Of a DNA stretch of 64,000 nt, positions 20,726 through 33,699 are shown in pieces (the stretch's first letter is position 1; each line of letters opens with the position of its first letter). Where the stretch lies: NCBI GenBank assembly GCA_022419385.1, contig JAJUBI010000002.1:4030001-4094000 (forward strand). The letters run 5' to 3'. The stretch comes from Paraconiothyrium sp. Pb-2020. Taxonomy: Eukaryota; Ascomycota; Dothideomycetes; Pleosporales; Didymosphaeriaceae. The translations under genes were made by a program, and so were the position numbers. The notes under the pieces were generated by a model. That model made no database searches, was not told where the DNA came from, and worked only from the letters and a program-made list of their open reading frames with translations.

Positions 20726-23334
20726 GCTCTATGACGTCAACTACGCAGGAAAGTAGGTTCGAAGGCGAAGGTCAGGAAGAGGTTTATGTATAACAATCCA
20801 GAGACCTAAGACAGGGACGGCTCTGATTGGGCAACTAGGAAGAAAAGCTGAAGGAGGAAGCGAGTATTGTTGCAAGGAGCATACACTAGAGCAAAGAGCA
20901 AAGTGGGGCATTTCCTCGTTGAGTTTAGTGTGTCAGCATCTTGCATCCACTTCTTTTCGATCTTTGAACACGAACATACACTTGCAAGAGCCATCATCCT
21001 CGGCTTGCTGGGAATAGCATAGCAGTCCCATTTGCTTCACAATCATCCTGCGTGAATGCTTGGAGGCCTCCCTGCGGATTTTTCTAGACAGCATAGGTGA
21101 TGAGAAGAGAAGGGAAGTCCATCACACAATGAAGGCGGTACATTTGTAACTTGCAGGCTCTGTATACGCTCTATTCTAATCCAATATGCAAGGGAATGTG
21201 AAAGAGTGAAATGCAAGCTACCTTACACTACTGAGGCGCATTCATCGAGCGATCAGAACCAGAGTCTATCATGTTATAGAATCTCTGCTCTCGAAACTAA
21301 GGTCAACTCAGCTAGACTCGCGAGTAACACACTTTTGCTGTCTAGACATCGCCGTTGTAGAATTAGCTGGCTGCGCTATAGCTATTGGAATCGAATGTAA
21401 TTCTCTTCCGCAGCAGATCCTGCATCTCACGGACGAGCGTGTCCCTCTTCGCACAGACATCAACAAAGAATTGGTCAATTCCTACATCATGGCAATGATA
21501 GATGACCTTACCTTTGCACTCAAGTACGATGGGCTTGTCCGCGGCAAACATTATACCTCGCAAAGTTTTTGTGAATCTCCAGCGACATGTCACGATTGCT
21601 GCCAGGGCGCCCAAGAGCTGACCAGCGTGGGTGGGGCCGTTCGGCTAAGAGGAATTTGATGCATTTGACATGTGTAAGCTGCGCAAATGACATTGGAACA
21701 GACATGGAACTTGGATCAACAGGTGCGATAGTCATTCATACAAAACTGGTCTACATGGCCAAATAGTGTATCGTGAGAAGCTCGAGAACAGTGACGACGC
21801 GTCAAACGGGTCCAACAAGGTTCTGGAGAAGTTCGTGTTGCAGGTTTCGCATCGGAAAGCTGGGATATGGCGATCACATGCCCAGCCTGGCGAAAGGGGT
21901 GACCCAGGCAGCAATGATTGACATTCATGGATTGGACAAACGGATTCCACGTGACCGGGCATTGGCATTACCTAGTATGGCGGCCTAGTCAAAGACCAAT
22001 ACACAATGAAAGCGACCGAAGATGCGGCGACACAATTCGCGGTGGTGTTGAAGCTTTCGAAACCCCTGTCAGGCGCGAGAGCTTCCCCACCATCCCGCAC
22101 CTATTGGCCAATCAACAGTCGAGTCGGGCCGTCAGCCCTGGGGGTGTGATGCATGGCTCCAGGCTGGACAGAGTGGAAATTCAGAGAGCATGCACCCTCC
22201 CGCGACTCTTCCGCGGTGTGCCGCACGCGAATTACTCAGGGCGATCAGGGGTCGACATTGTGTGGGCAACGATGGAGAGGCTGTCTTGAGCGGGAAATTG
22301 TCGCTGGGATGACGATGCAGTAAAGGGCTGATGGAAAGACGTCACAGCGAGGTCAAAGAGATGTTGCGATGGCGCGGGAAGACGTAGAGGTGGATGGACA
22401 AGATACAAGATGCGCTAGCGGTCAGCCGCACGCAGTAGATCAACGGCGGATTCGGCGCCGGGGTTGCCAAAGGCTGGGAGGAAGATCTGCGCAGGCCGAC
22501 GTTTGACGCCGCCGCGGGTTTCCGCGCAGGACACGTCGAGTCGCTGGTTGCTGGGTTGCGCGTCGTCCCGGCTCCAAGCCCGACGCGTTTTGCAGCTGCT
22601 CGCGACGGCGGAGCGCTGCAGCAGAGAATCAAATGTCGCGACATCTGATGGGGGCGCACACCATCATGGGTGCCTGGCTCTCGCGTAGATGATCCGGGGT
22701 TGCGCCGCATACGATTTGCTGCAGTCGCCAGCGCGACGAGACGTGCGTGCTCACCGGACGCTGGGAGCAGGCAGCACAGAACTGGCGATGGAAACGGTGG
22801 AGTCTGTCGCGTTCACGTCCGAGCAGACCGCGCCGTGGATGTGAAGCGGGAAGGAGCGCCCCAAGCTTCGATGATTTGCGGTTAGCGTGCGCGTGGTGCT
22901 TACCTGTCCAGTTTCGAGAGGCAGGCGCGACGCGGCGTGCGAGGAAAGTGCGAAGCTGAAGGGCGTCCGCCAGCGTCTCTGCGCCTACGCGACCGCGGCC
23001 CCGAGATGCGACTGATGCAGAAAAGCGAGGCCGCGATGGCGACGGCGTGCAAAAACTGAATCTGTTCCCTGAAACGGCCGTGCTGGGAGTGGCCCGTGCG
23101 CGTCGAACCGCTAAGGCGGTGCGATACCGTATTTATTGAACTCGTACATAGGCGTCGGTTCCCCTCCAACCTGAAGAGCTCGTCCGCGCCAATTTTCCCC
23201 CGGCCCGCGCACACGCACGTGACCTGCAACGCTGCACCGCTCCCTGCCCCACCCCCCAGTCCCCCCATGGCCGCCTGACTGGTCCTCGTAATTTATAATA
23301 CTCCCCGCCTGTGCTTCCGCCCAGCGCAGCCAGA
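20726..23334. other. 2.6-kb spacer upstream of MOT1, GC-rich toward its 3' half
   Basis: No gene is supported. From about 22,300 to 23,300 the sequence is visibly richer in G and C, which generates several open but compositionally odd frames (Arg/Ala/Pro/Ser-rich) in different phases. These look like composition artefacts. The last part must contain the MOT1 promoter. Confidence 0.5.
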
Positions 23335-26300
23335 ATGAGGTACGTCGCGCCCAACATGCATCTGCATCCTACTCCAAGAGTGCCCGCTAACAACGCACAG
23401 TGGCTCGCACAGCCGGCTTGACAGGCTTGTCACGTGAGTGTCATCTACTTTCATCCTTCCTGGCCTTCCTCCGCTGCAAATGCAAATCGTTTGTTCATGC
23501 GACGACGCACCTTCCTTCCTTTTCTGCGACTCCTGCATTCTCTCCACTAACGCCCGGCCAGGCTTCTCGAGACCGGCAGCACTCCATTGATCCGGAACAC
23601 AGCCGCAGATCAGCTGGCCGATGTTCAGAAGCAGCATCCGGAAGATTTATTCAATTTACTTACACGCGTCATCCCGTACCTGCGGTCAAAGAGCTGGGAG
23701 ACCAGGGTCGCTGCTGCCAGGGCCGTAGGAGGCATCATCTCCAATGCTGAGAAGTTCGATCCAAACGCCGAGGATGAGCCTGTTAAGCCCGAGGATGAGT
23801 CCATCAAGGCCGAGGTGAAATCCGAGTCCAACGGCCACGTCAAGGACGAGACCAGCAATGGCACCGTCAAGAAGGAAGAGAATGGTGCTGAGGGCGACGT
23901 GCTCGATGAGGACCTTCTCGATCTTCGGACCATGGACATGGGCTCCATACTAAAATTCGGCAAGCAGCTTCTCGGCAGCGCTGGCAAAGAATACGACTAC
24001 AAACTCGCTGGCATGGATCCTGCTTCACGACTCGCACACCAGAAAAAGACTCTATCCCAGCGTCTTGGTCTCGCAGGTGAATACATGGAGGAAGATCTTG
24101 TTACCGAGCATGATCTTCCGGCACAGACCCCAGCTGTGCGCACCCCAGCACCACATCGCATCGATACTTCAGTGCAGCGATCAGATAGCATGGCTTCTGC
24201 ATCGGCCCTCTCTCCTCCACCGCCTGGCACCCCGAACGGCGACCAGTCCGGACTTAGCAAGCGTCAACTGAACGCACTGAAGCGCAAAGCGAAGAAGGAC
24301 ATCTCGAAACAAGCCAACAAAGTACAAATCGTCGATTTTGGATCTGCCCACCGCAAAAGCTCACACGACATACCCCAGACGCCGGCCAGTGCACAGCCCC
24401 ATGCCATCAAGCAAGAACCCAAAGAAGACCCTGAGACCACGGGCACAGACGACTACTTTTCTCTGGAGCGAAATGGTGCCGAGGACGACCAGAAGTTCGT
24501 GAAGGAATTCAAGGGCGAACCGGTACCTGACAAGTCATCATTCCAGACAGAAGCAGAAGAGCAAGGGCTAGAGTGGCCATTCGAGCGTGTCTGCGAATAC
24601 CTAAGTGTAGAGTTGTTTGATCATGCTTGGGAAGTACGTCATGGTGCTGCTATGGGTCTTCGAGAGATACTCCGTGTGCATGGGGCTGGTGCTGGGCGGT
24701 TGAAGGGCAAGACTCGCTCGCAAAACGATCAGCTCAATCAAAGATGGCTCAACGATCTCGCATGTCGCTTCTGTTGTGTGTTCATGCTCGACAGGTTTGC
24801 CGACTACACGGGCGACAATGCCGTCGCACCCGTTCGTGAAACCACTGGACAAGCGCTTGGTGCACTACTCCAACACCTCTCTCGAGAAAACGTACTCGCT
24901 ACATTCCACGTTCTTAATCGCCTCATATCACAGGAGAACGCCCCAACACATGCTCTATGGCAGATATCACAAGGCGGTATGATGGGTTTGCGGTATCTGG
25001 TCGCCGTGAGAAGCGACCTTCTTCTTCAAGACGACACACTTATGGACGGAGTGCTCAACGCTGTCATCAAGGGCCTGGGCGACTCTGACGATGACGTCCG
25101 GGCCATCAGCGCCGCGACACTTATTCCTGTTGCCAAGGAGTTTGTCGAGATGCGGCCTGACAGACTGAAGGAGCTTATCAATGAAGTCTGGGCGTGTTTG
25201 TCCAGTCTGACAGATGACCTCAGTGCCAGTACTGGGTTCATTATGGATCTCTTGGCGAAGTTGTGCAGCTTTCCTAAGGTCTTGGAAGCGATGCAGGCCA
25301 ATGCTCAGATGGATGAATCTCAATCGTTCCACGAGCTGGTGCCACGCTTGTTCCCCTTCCTTCGGCACACTATCACTAGTGTACGTGCCGCAGTCCTCCG
25401 CGCGCTAAGCACTTTCCTCGACATTCAAGACGCAGGAAAGGATGGGTGGATTGACAGCAAAGCCCTTCAGTTGGTGTTCCAGAATATACTTCTGGAGAGG
25501 AATGAGGGTGTACTCCGATTATCCATGCAGCTCTGGAATTCGCTCTTGGACGTACTTGGCAGCGCAGAGCTGCCATTGCATCTTGGCCCCATTCTTGGAT
25601 CTCTCGTTTCTCTCTCCTTAACACCTATTGGCGTACCTCGCCACCCGATTCACATGGATCAGTCTTTGCTCATCAAGCCGTCTGGTCAAGCCTTTGGCCC
25701 TCCTGCACATCAGCAGATCTCCCGACGCTCAACGCCGCCACAAAACGGCGAGCGTGCGATTAAGAAGCGGAAGCAGTCTCGTGTTAGTAGAGAGGAAACA
25801 CCGGCGTCAACTAGTACCTCTTCCCACAACGTCGACGGCCCTATGGTCAATGGTGATTTGGAGCTCGTTGGCTCTGAAGTCATGATCCGCTCAAGAATTT
25901 CCGCCGCACAAGCGCTTGGAAAGGCGATCGCAACATGGCCGGATGATTCAAGATTACAGACTTTCAAATCCACCCTGATCCCTCCCCTCACATCTACCAA
26001 CTCTACGACCCAATTAACAGCAGCAATGATCATTGAAGAGTTCGGCAAATCACTTCCGGCTAAGGACGAACTCGCGGAAGCCTTCGTTAAACCGCTCTCA
26101 GAAATCGTAGAGGGTGAGAGGCCCACCGCATACGAGGACCTGGTTCCGAAGTTGCAAATTGTTCGAACGCAATGCACCGCTTTGCTGAACGTCTTCCGCG
26201 ATCACCACGTACAAAACCTCCCCAACATCGCAATAGTCGTGCAAGGTCAACCCGAAGCGAGTCAATACGCGTTTTCCGTGGCGGATGCTGAAAAGATCTT

Positions 26301-29300
26301 GAGTGTTTCCTACGAGAAGTTGAAAAAGGCTATGACACCGGCAGCGCGTATGATGGCTCTCGCCAATCTGGAGACCACGAAATCAGAAGTGGAAACCACT
26401 TTGCGCGAAGCCAGGGAGATCAAGGAGGAGCGCGACGTTCGAATCAAGGCTGCAGCCGCTGGAGCACTCGTTTCCCTCAAATCTCCTCCAGGAAAGCCTT
26501 CCGCTGCGATCAAAGCCATGATGGACAGCATCAAGAAGGAAGAGAACGTAGAACTTCAGAAACGCTCGGCTAGCGCTGTGGCAGGGTTTATCGTTCATCT
26601 TGTAAACAAAAACAAGACGGGTGTAGTCAAGAAGGTCGTCGGTAATCTCGTCAAGTTCTACTGCATGGAAACCGCCGAAACCCCCGAATTCCCCGCGCAC
26701 GCACTAATTGAGGATGGTATTCTCACTCTCAAGAAGGACGAAGATATTCGTGACCATCCCGATGCCGTCAAGTTTGCCGAAGAATCCAGAGCAGCTCGCA
26801 TTACCAAACGCGGTGCTCGTGAGGGTCTAGAGCAAGTTGTGCAAAACTTTGGCGCCCAAATTTTTGAAAAGGTCCCGATTCTTAAGGACTTGATTGAGAA
26901 ACCCATCCGAAAAGCTTTCACCGACGACGAGCTCCCACCAGAAATCAACGATGAAGATGGTGTGACCGGACAAGAGGTTGTCGACGCCTTCTCGACGTTG
27001 CGCGCACTAGTCGGAAGCTTCCACCCTGACGTTCATCCATTTATCAAGGATCTCCTTCCGCTCGTAGCCAAGGCTATACAGTCACGACTTTACGTTTTAC
27101 GTTACGTTGCGGCCAAATGCTTTGCAACGATCTGCAGTGTCATGTCTGTCGAAGGGATTACAATGCTGGTCGAGAGTGTGCTCCCATCGATTAGCAGGTC
27201 CGATCACCTGCATGCTCGGCAAGGTGCGATTGAGTGCGTGTACCATCTCATCCATGTGATGGAAGACAGCATTCTCCCTTACGTGATCTTCTTGATCACC
27301 CCAGTCCTCGGTAGGATGAGCGACTCTGACAACGACGTTCGTCTCCTCGCGACTACCAGCTTCGCCACTCTCGTCAAGTTGGTTCCGCTTGAAGCGGGTA
27401 TACCCGATCCGCCGGGGCTTCCAGAGACGCTCCTGCAAGGAAGGGAGAAGGAGCGTAAATTCGTTGCCCAAATGCTGGACTCAAAGAAAGTCGAACCCTT
27501 CGAGATTCCGGTTGGTATAAAAGCCACACTTCGTTCCTATCAACAAGACGGTGTCAACTGGTTGGCTTTCCTCAACAGATACAATCTTCATGGCATCCTT
27601 TGCGACGATATGGGTCTCGGAAAGACTTTGCAGACTCTCTGTATGGTTGCCTCGGACCATCATTTGCGCGCTGAAGAATTCGCGAAGACGCAGGACCCTA
27701 ACTTCCGCCGCGTGCCTTCGCTTATCGTCTGTCCGCCTACGCTTTCTGGACATTGGCAGCAAGAGATCCGACAATATGCGCCGTTCCTTTCATGCGTAGC
27801 GTATGTAGGATCACCTGCCATCCGGGGCCAACATAGGGATCAGCTCGACAAGGTTGATATTGTCATCACCTCGTACGATATTTGTCGCAATGACAATGAC
27901 GTCTTGAAGCCGTTCAGCTGGAATTACGTCGTTCTCGACGAAGGTCATCTCATTAAGAATGCCAAGTCGAAGACTAGCCAGGCTGTCAAGAACTTCCAGT
28001 CCAACCATCGTCTCATTCTCTCCGGCACGCCCATTCAAAACAACGTGCTTGAGCTGTGGTCGCTGTTTGACTTCCTCATGCCTGGCTTCCTTGGTTCCGA
28101 GAAGGTCTTCCAGGAGAGATTCGCCAAACCTATTGCGGCATCGCGCTTTGCCAAGTCCTCTTCGAAAGAGCAGGAGCGTGGTGCGCTCGCCATCGAAGCC
28201 CTTCACAAACAAGTTCTACCCTTCTTGCTGCGTCGCCTTAAGGAAGAGGTGCTCGACGACCTCCCACCGAAGATCCTACAGAACTACTACTGCGATCTCT
28301 CTGACCTGCAACGCAAGCTGTTCGATGAATTTACGAAAAAGGAAGGCAAGGAGATCCAGGCGAAGGCAGGCAACGCCGACCGCGACAGCAAACAGCACAT
28401 CTTCCAGGCGCTGCAATATATGAGAAAGCTTTGCAACGGCCCTTCGATGGTAATCAAGCCAAATCACAAGCAGTACGATGCTACTCAAGCCTATCTAAAG
28501 AAGAACAATACCTCACTAGAAGATATCGCGCATGCTCCCAAACTCAGTGCCCTCAAGGACTTACTGGTCGATTGCGGTATCGGAGCCGCAGATGTGGAGA
28601 AGGAGAAGGGCATCACTACTAATGGTGACCTTCCTGAAGCTGTCTCACAGCATCGTGCCCTCGTATTTTGCCAAATGAAAGAGATGCTCGATGCGGTCCA
28701 GACACAGGTCCTGCAGAAGTGCTTGCCTTCCGTGCAGTTCATGCGTCTTGATGGTAGCGTTGATGCTACCAAGCGTCAAGACATCGTCAACAAATTCAAC
28801 TCCGATCCCTCATACGACGTCCTACTCCTCACCACTAGCGTTGGTGGTCTCGGTCTCAATTTAACCGGGGCCGATACTGTCATCTTCGTCGAGCACGACT
28901 GGAACCCGCAGAAGGATATCCAGGCCATGGACCGCGCGCATCGTATCGGTCAGAAGAAGGTCGTCAACGTGTACCGCATCATCACGCGCGGTACCCTGGA
29001 GGAGAAGATCCTCAAGTACGTATCCACGCTCGCCCCTTTCTATCACACATACTAACTACAACCAGCCTCCAACGCTTCAAGATCGACGTCGCCTCCACCG
29101 TCGTCAACCAACAAAACGCCGGCCTTGGCTCCATGCAAACAGACCAGATCCTAGACCTGTTCAATGTATCTGCCGACTCAGCAGATCCCTCTGCGTTGCC
29201 GCCGCCGCCATCAAACGACAAGGATGGCGGCACGGGTATCTCGGAAAACGACGCAGTTGATGCGGAAGGAAATCTTAGGGAGAAGGGCAAGAAGGGCTTC

Positions 29301-29387
29301 CTCGATGAGATTGGCGAGTTGTGGGACGAGAGCCAGTACGAGGAAGAGTTCGATTTGGAAGGCTTCTTGGGTAAGATGAAGAACTGA
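23335..29387 (+). CDS. MOT1: MOT1/BTAF1: Snf2-family ATPase that removes TBP from DNA
   Basis: Nuclear general transcription regulator that uses ATP to strip TATA-binding protein from promoters. Four exons: 23335-23339, 23401-23433, 23562-29015 and 29066-29387; introns are 61, 128 and 50 nt with GT-AG ends. Exon 1 is only five bases (ATGAG), and two tiny exons are needed to build the conserved N-terminus SRLDRLVTLLETGSTPLIRNT. The product is 1937 aa, close to the yeast protein. N-terminal HEAT-like repeats span much of residues 20-1250. The ATPase follows with Walker A DDMGLGKT near 1361, LDEGHLIKN near 1472 and HRIGQKKVVNVYRI near 1805. The last exon begins with QRFKIDVASTVVNQQN, the conserved bridge after the helicase domain. 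A Lys/Glu-rich linker (residues about 65-110) and a Pro/Ser-rich insert are less conserved. Intact and certainly a housekeeping gene. Confidence 0.97.
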
Positions 29388-30303
29388 GACCTTCAGCTGG
29401 AAGGTATTGAGCTGCAAGATGGCTCCATGTGTTTTGGTCGAGGATGGAAGGACTCCACCATCAACTCCACAGTATTGTCACTTTAGAGGAAAGTGATTGG
29501 CGTTGGGCCACCTCATCCGTAGGGTACGGTGCGGCCACTTGTTTTGTACTTTTACTGGCATCTATTAGCATGGCGCTGGAGGAATTGTTTCTCCGATCCT
29601 CGCCCTCGAGCCACTGGAGTGTGGTTGGCGGGTAAGGTTGTATTAGGTATATAGAGACATATTTGCACATCATGTGTGCGAAGAATCGACGAGGTTGTAC
29701 TCATGTCGTATCTTGGTCTTGTGGATGCAGTGTCTAGAAAAGCGCGGAAAATTTTCCGGGCATAGCGGCACTATATATACTTTGTTGGGTTCTAGGTGAT
29801 GCGGTGTCTCACATTCGCGTCTATGTAAGCCGGTAAGCACATGACTCACTCTATGCTAATTTGTGTTTTGACTGCGGTATGCGCCCACACGCTTCTCTTT
29901 CCTAGTCACTTTAGAGCAGTTCCTTCCCCACTTATTTGTAGCTCTCAATACCTTTTCCCCGCTAACTAATCTGTGTACTATAGGAGGAGGATACTTTCTA
30001 TGTAAAGGTAGGGATTTTTTTTCGAAATCGACTATAAAGGAAGTAATAGGCCACATCTCGTAGTCCCATTGCATCGACGCAATTAACAAGAGCATGGTTG
30101 AGATAGCGGTAGCATACAAGTTTGCTCTGTTGAGACGGTATTCATTTCTTCCAAGCGATCTCAAGCGGCCAGGCACTCGTAGTCAAAGCAATATTGCTCT
30201 AGCTAATTTCGACAAACACTCTGACCGTGGTGTTGTTTGCCCTTCTGTAGATATTTAAAGCCATCTGCACCACCTCTGTTACGTTAGTATCCTACACCCA
30301 AAA
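29388..30303. other. Intergenic spacer, nothing recognised
   Basis: About 0.9 kb downstream of MOT1. It must hold the MOT1 3' UTR; a TATA-like run (ACTATATATACTT) lies near 29,775. No gene is supported. Confidence 0.4.
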
Positions 30304-31306
30304 ATGGATCCTCTCCACTATTACTCCATTCCGAAGACCAAGAAGAATGCTCGCACTATAACAAGCGAAGACACAATTGGACGTCTCGGATCTACAGAAC
30401 TCAATCCGCTGCAACTGTACACTCCTTTCAAGTTAAAATGGGACTCAGAAATTTGGATCTACTCGCGCTATCCTGTGTCCTTGATCCCAGAGGATAACAA
30501 ATACTGTAGAGATGCCATGAATACCGTAGAGTGTTCCGGGGCTGTGCCCTATCAAACCAGCAGTATCACATGGCTGATTCCACAATGGCCTTTGCAAGAG
30601 AGCTTCGTAAATGGGTGGAACAAATTAGCTGAAGAACTACACATCAAGATCTTGAGAAAGAATCTGTTGTTAAAGGGAAAGGTCAGCGATGGTAGAAAAT
30701 GATCGGTCCGCCGTTCCCTTTTATAGACACGTTCAAACGTTGATATTCACCCTTGGCTCCGATCTATTGATACACATGCGCGCACTTCCGACACGAGGGA
30801 AGCGGCTAGCCGACCAAGTGTTCTACAATATCAACGAATTTCAGATCGTACCAAGGACTCGCGAAGGAAACACCACCTACCTGTTGCCGGCTCCCAGTCC
30901 ATCAGTACGACACTGGGTTCACCGGTTATCGCTTCCTCTCCAAGCAAGTCCCGAGGAATATAGACTGATCCAGTCTATCGCGCATAGGGAGCGAGGTTTT
31001 TCGAACCTGCGGTATGTCACCATAAATCTCGCTTTCCCCCTGGAATACAAATTTTGGAAATTCTATGGGCAACTCCAGCGCGCAGAGTACCAGGACTCAC
31101 CAAGTGAGAGTCTCCAAAAACTAGATGCTCAGGGTTTCCTTTCGGGTAGCGCAGAGTTCGCATGTGACGGGGAATTGCAATTTCAAAGACTTCATGGAAA
31201 CGACGCCAAAGGAGAGAATTTGGGTCAGACAGAGTTGGTGTTATGGGATTTCATGCGTCGGAAGATTACTTTCAACAATGATACGGAAGAAATGACTACG
31301 ACTTGA
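30304..31306 (+). pseudogene. Unknown F-box-associated-like gene, one frameshift
   Basis: An upstream frame (ATG 30304) runs 132 codons through YYSIPKTKK, ELHIKILRKNLLLKGK and VSDGRK to a stop at 30702. The downstream part, in another frame from about 30,690 to 31,306, carries NDRSAVPFYRHVQ, QVFYNINEFQIV, RHWVHRLSLPLQ and a tail with ELVLWDF. The join falls where VSDGRK would continue into NDRSAV, so a one-base frameshift around 30,690-30,700 splits one gene of about 330 aa. The pattern of a helix-rich start, a short linker and a recurrent VFYxxNxF segment recalls F-box-associated proteins of Dothideomycetes; this is from memory and unverified. A 46-nt GT-AG intron was tried and does not restore frame. 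Confidence 0.55.
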
Positions 31307-31582
31307 CAACCGTAGATCATGGTTTGCAGCATGAACAATCACAAATGCATCCGCGCACAGGTGCTTGAGTTCTTTAGTGTCATTTCTAGAGAGCAACGAA
31401 TCATTCAATGTTATGATCTTCTGGGTTCACTGACACTAGGATCCGAGTAGGGGGAATCCACTACACACAAATAATCCATCATGTTATTTCTCCTTGCGGC
31501 ACCAAAGTTTACATACCCAGGGTATCATCCATAACGCCCGCAAGCCCAAACAGCAAAGCACCACCCATAACACCCTCACGCC

Positions 31583-32469
31583 TTACTGCCAGCCAGTCCG
31601 CACACCCTCAAATATATTGCCCAGGGCGCCCCTCCTTGCTCCTCCAACGACCTGCAACCCCGACATCGGCAAAGACACTCCAGTCTGCAGGTCTTGCTCC
31701 TAAAACATGTCATTTAGCACATCTCCTTCACTTCGCCTTCAAGTACATATTACATACCCAGTACAAATTGTCTCGGCTGCGGTCACGAGTGTCGCGGTTC
31801 GCAACATAGAGGCGGATCTTCTTGTCGCCCGCATCCATCTTCACGTACGTGTCGAAGCCGTGGCTACGCATGAAGTAGCATAGCTCGACGGCCTGCTTTG
31901 CGCTTGGGCCGTAAGGCTTGGTGCCCGCGTTCTCGGTGAAGAAATGCGCCTGGGCGGTGGTGAGCTCGTCGGCGGCGTGGGTGTTGAGGTAGGTGAGGAT
32001 CTGGACTGCTAAAAGTTAGTTGAAAGTTTGAGTGTGTTAAGTTACCACCGAGGAGTCTATGAGAAGGACCCAAACAACAGGACTGTAAGCTTTCTAGGCC
32101 CTGGTATGGTCCATCTTGGGGTAACACATATGCTGATACTGTAGCTGAATGGAAGTTTCATTACTCACCCTGCACCGCGAGGTACGCGTCTGAGCGGCGC
32201 TCCTTGGGCTCCCACTTTTCCTTGTAGTCGGTGGGACGGAGGGCGGAGGCGACGGTGAAGGGCACGCCACGGCGATTCTGCTGCAGAAAGGGGTCGCTCA
32301 TGCTGCCTGCCTGCGCGAACGGGCTGCGGAGGTTGTTGAGGTATTCGTTTTCGGGGTCGATGTCGTCGATCTGGGGTGGTATATAGCTGGCGCCCGCGTG
32401 CGAAGCAGTAGGGTTGCTGTCGGGGTTGACGGGGCCGGGAGAGAAGGGAGAAACAGATCTATGAGACAT
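31583..32469 (-). CDS. Conserved-looking protein of unknown function, 222 aa
   Basis: Three exons, 32169-32469, 31758-32008 and 31583-31699, join in frame through introns of 160 nt and 58 nt with GT-AG ends (the second has a GCTAAAT branch point). The N-terminal third is Pro/Ser-rich and low in structure (MSHRSVSPFSPGPVNPDSN). The middle carries YIPPQIDDIDPENEYLNN and KWEPKERRSDAYLAVQ. The C-terminal half looks globular (QILTYLNTHAADELT, AVELCYFMRSHGFDTYVKM, KKIRLYVANRD). There is no signal peptide or membrane helix. The exon ends agree across three reading frames, which strongly supports a real gene, but I do not recognise the family. A divergent partner is absent; the gene at 32746-33093 is in the same orientation just upstream. 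Confidence 0.72.
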
Positions 32470-32745
32470 GGTTGTTGGGTCAGTGCAAGTTCTTTTATAC
32501 GTAGAGACGAGACAATAACGCGGCACGTGCGGTAGTCTAGTGAGGAGTAGGTATGGTGGTTGAGTTTGAGAAAGACTTTTCTAGAAGGCGCGCGCTGTCA
32601 TCGCCGTGGTGACGAGGTGAATCGTGGACTTGCCAGCCAACCGTACCTTTCCAAAGCGTGCCATCTCTTCACTATCAAAAGCATAACCGCCGTCAGGCAA
32701 GCAATTCTAACTGACCTCAACGTCCTTTGACTTGTCTGATGCTCT

Positions 32746-33093
32746 TTACTTCAAATATTTCCCAATGTATACGGTGCAATCCCACTTTGGCTTATCTGAG
32801 GTCCTCTGGAACACCCTGCCGAGCCCCTTAATGCTCTGGTTGAACAAGCCCGCATGTGCGGGAATGTCAAAATCAAAAGCAATATCCCCTTCCTTTGCCG
32901 TTCGTACCCTCAGAAGGCCCTCCGGCATCGGCAGATACACCCATTTCTGACTATGATCGGGCAGCACACGCCCCTGTCGGACCTTGTCCTGGAACCAGAA
33001 TGCTTCATCTTGGGTGTCGAAGACCATTACGGGTTCAAAAGGCTTGACGGAAAGGAAGGCCGTACGGATAGCCGGAGGTGCTGGTGGCGCCAT
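32746..33093 (-). CDS. Small hypothetical protein, 115 aa
   Basis: Single uninterrupted frame of 115 aa starting MAPPAPPAIRTAFLSVKPFE. It contains an even mixture of aromatic, charged and aliphatic residues (DEAFWFQDKVRQGRVLPDH, KWVYLPMPEGLLRVR, KPKWDCTVYIGKYLK) typical of a compact globular domain. No signal peptide, membrane helix or known motif was recognised. It stands about 275 nt upstream of the 222-aa gene in the same orientation. Its reality rests on amino-acid composition and lack of a competing frame. Confidence 0.5.
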   Translation of the reverse strand: MAPPAPPAIRTAFLSVKPFEPVMVFDTQDEAFWFQDKVRQGRVLPDHSQKWVYLPMPEGLLRVRTAKEGDIAFDFDIPAHAGLFNQSIKGLGRVFQRTSDKPKWDCTVYIGKYLK

Positions 33094-33699
33094 GGCTGCT
33101 GGAAAGCTCGTGGGTATGGCTACAGTGCATCAACATGGATCTTGGCATGCATGGAAAAGGCTCTACCTAATTGAATATATTTGTGCGATATATCAGGAGC
33201 GGCCTCGAATAGAAAGTCGATAATGGATCGAGTCACAACAGTACTCAAGTAAGCGATGGACAGGCGCAAGGCTGCCTATTTATCTACATACTTCTGCCCC
33301 CAAGCCAGGTCACCGGACGATAATGGGCCGAATTTGGTCAGTGGAGCATGCAGCCACGGGTTTACCGCCATCGACAACGGAGTTGTAGAGACTCCACGCC
33401 AAAATCGTTAGCAGCTGAGGCGGTGTGCATGCGTTTGCGCGAACGAGCGCAGCCGCTGGTCTACGCCGCAGAAGTGCAGCCGGGCAAGTCAGCTACTGTG
33501 AGTCCTGGGGCATCATGTCAATCCACTCAGCCTAGTCTAGCTCTTCCCAGATGCTTGTTGCCCTATCAGGATGGTGCTGTTGCGATGACCGCTAAGAGAT
33601 GAAGTTCGGCCATCGATGGCTTAGTCATGCGAGCTAGCTCAACCTCAGGTCTCGCAAAGCTACCTCCGAACAGCACGACCCCACACTTATACAGCGACT
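33094..33699. other. Divergent promoter region before NDUFS5
   Basis: About 0.6 kb between the small hypothetical gene and the complex I gene. Short Arg/Ala-rich frames only. Confidence 0.4.

Noticed and set aside
22342..23393. Several open frames in the GC-rich sequence before MOT1
   Set aside because: Compositionally biased Arg/Ala/Pro/Ser translations in several phases at once, with no motif; expected from high GC content.
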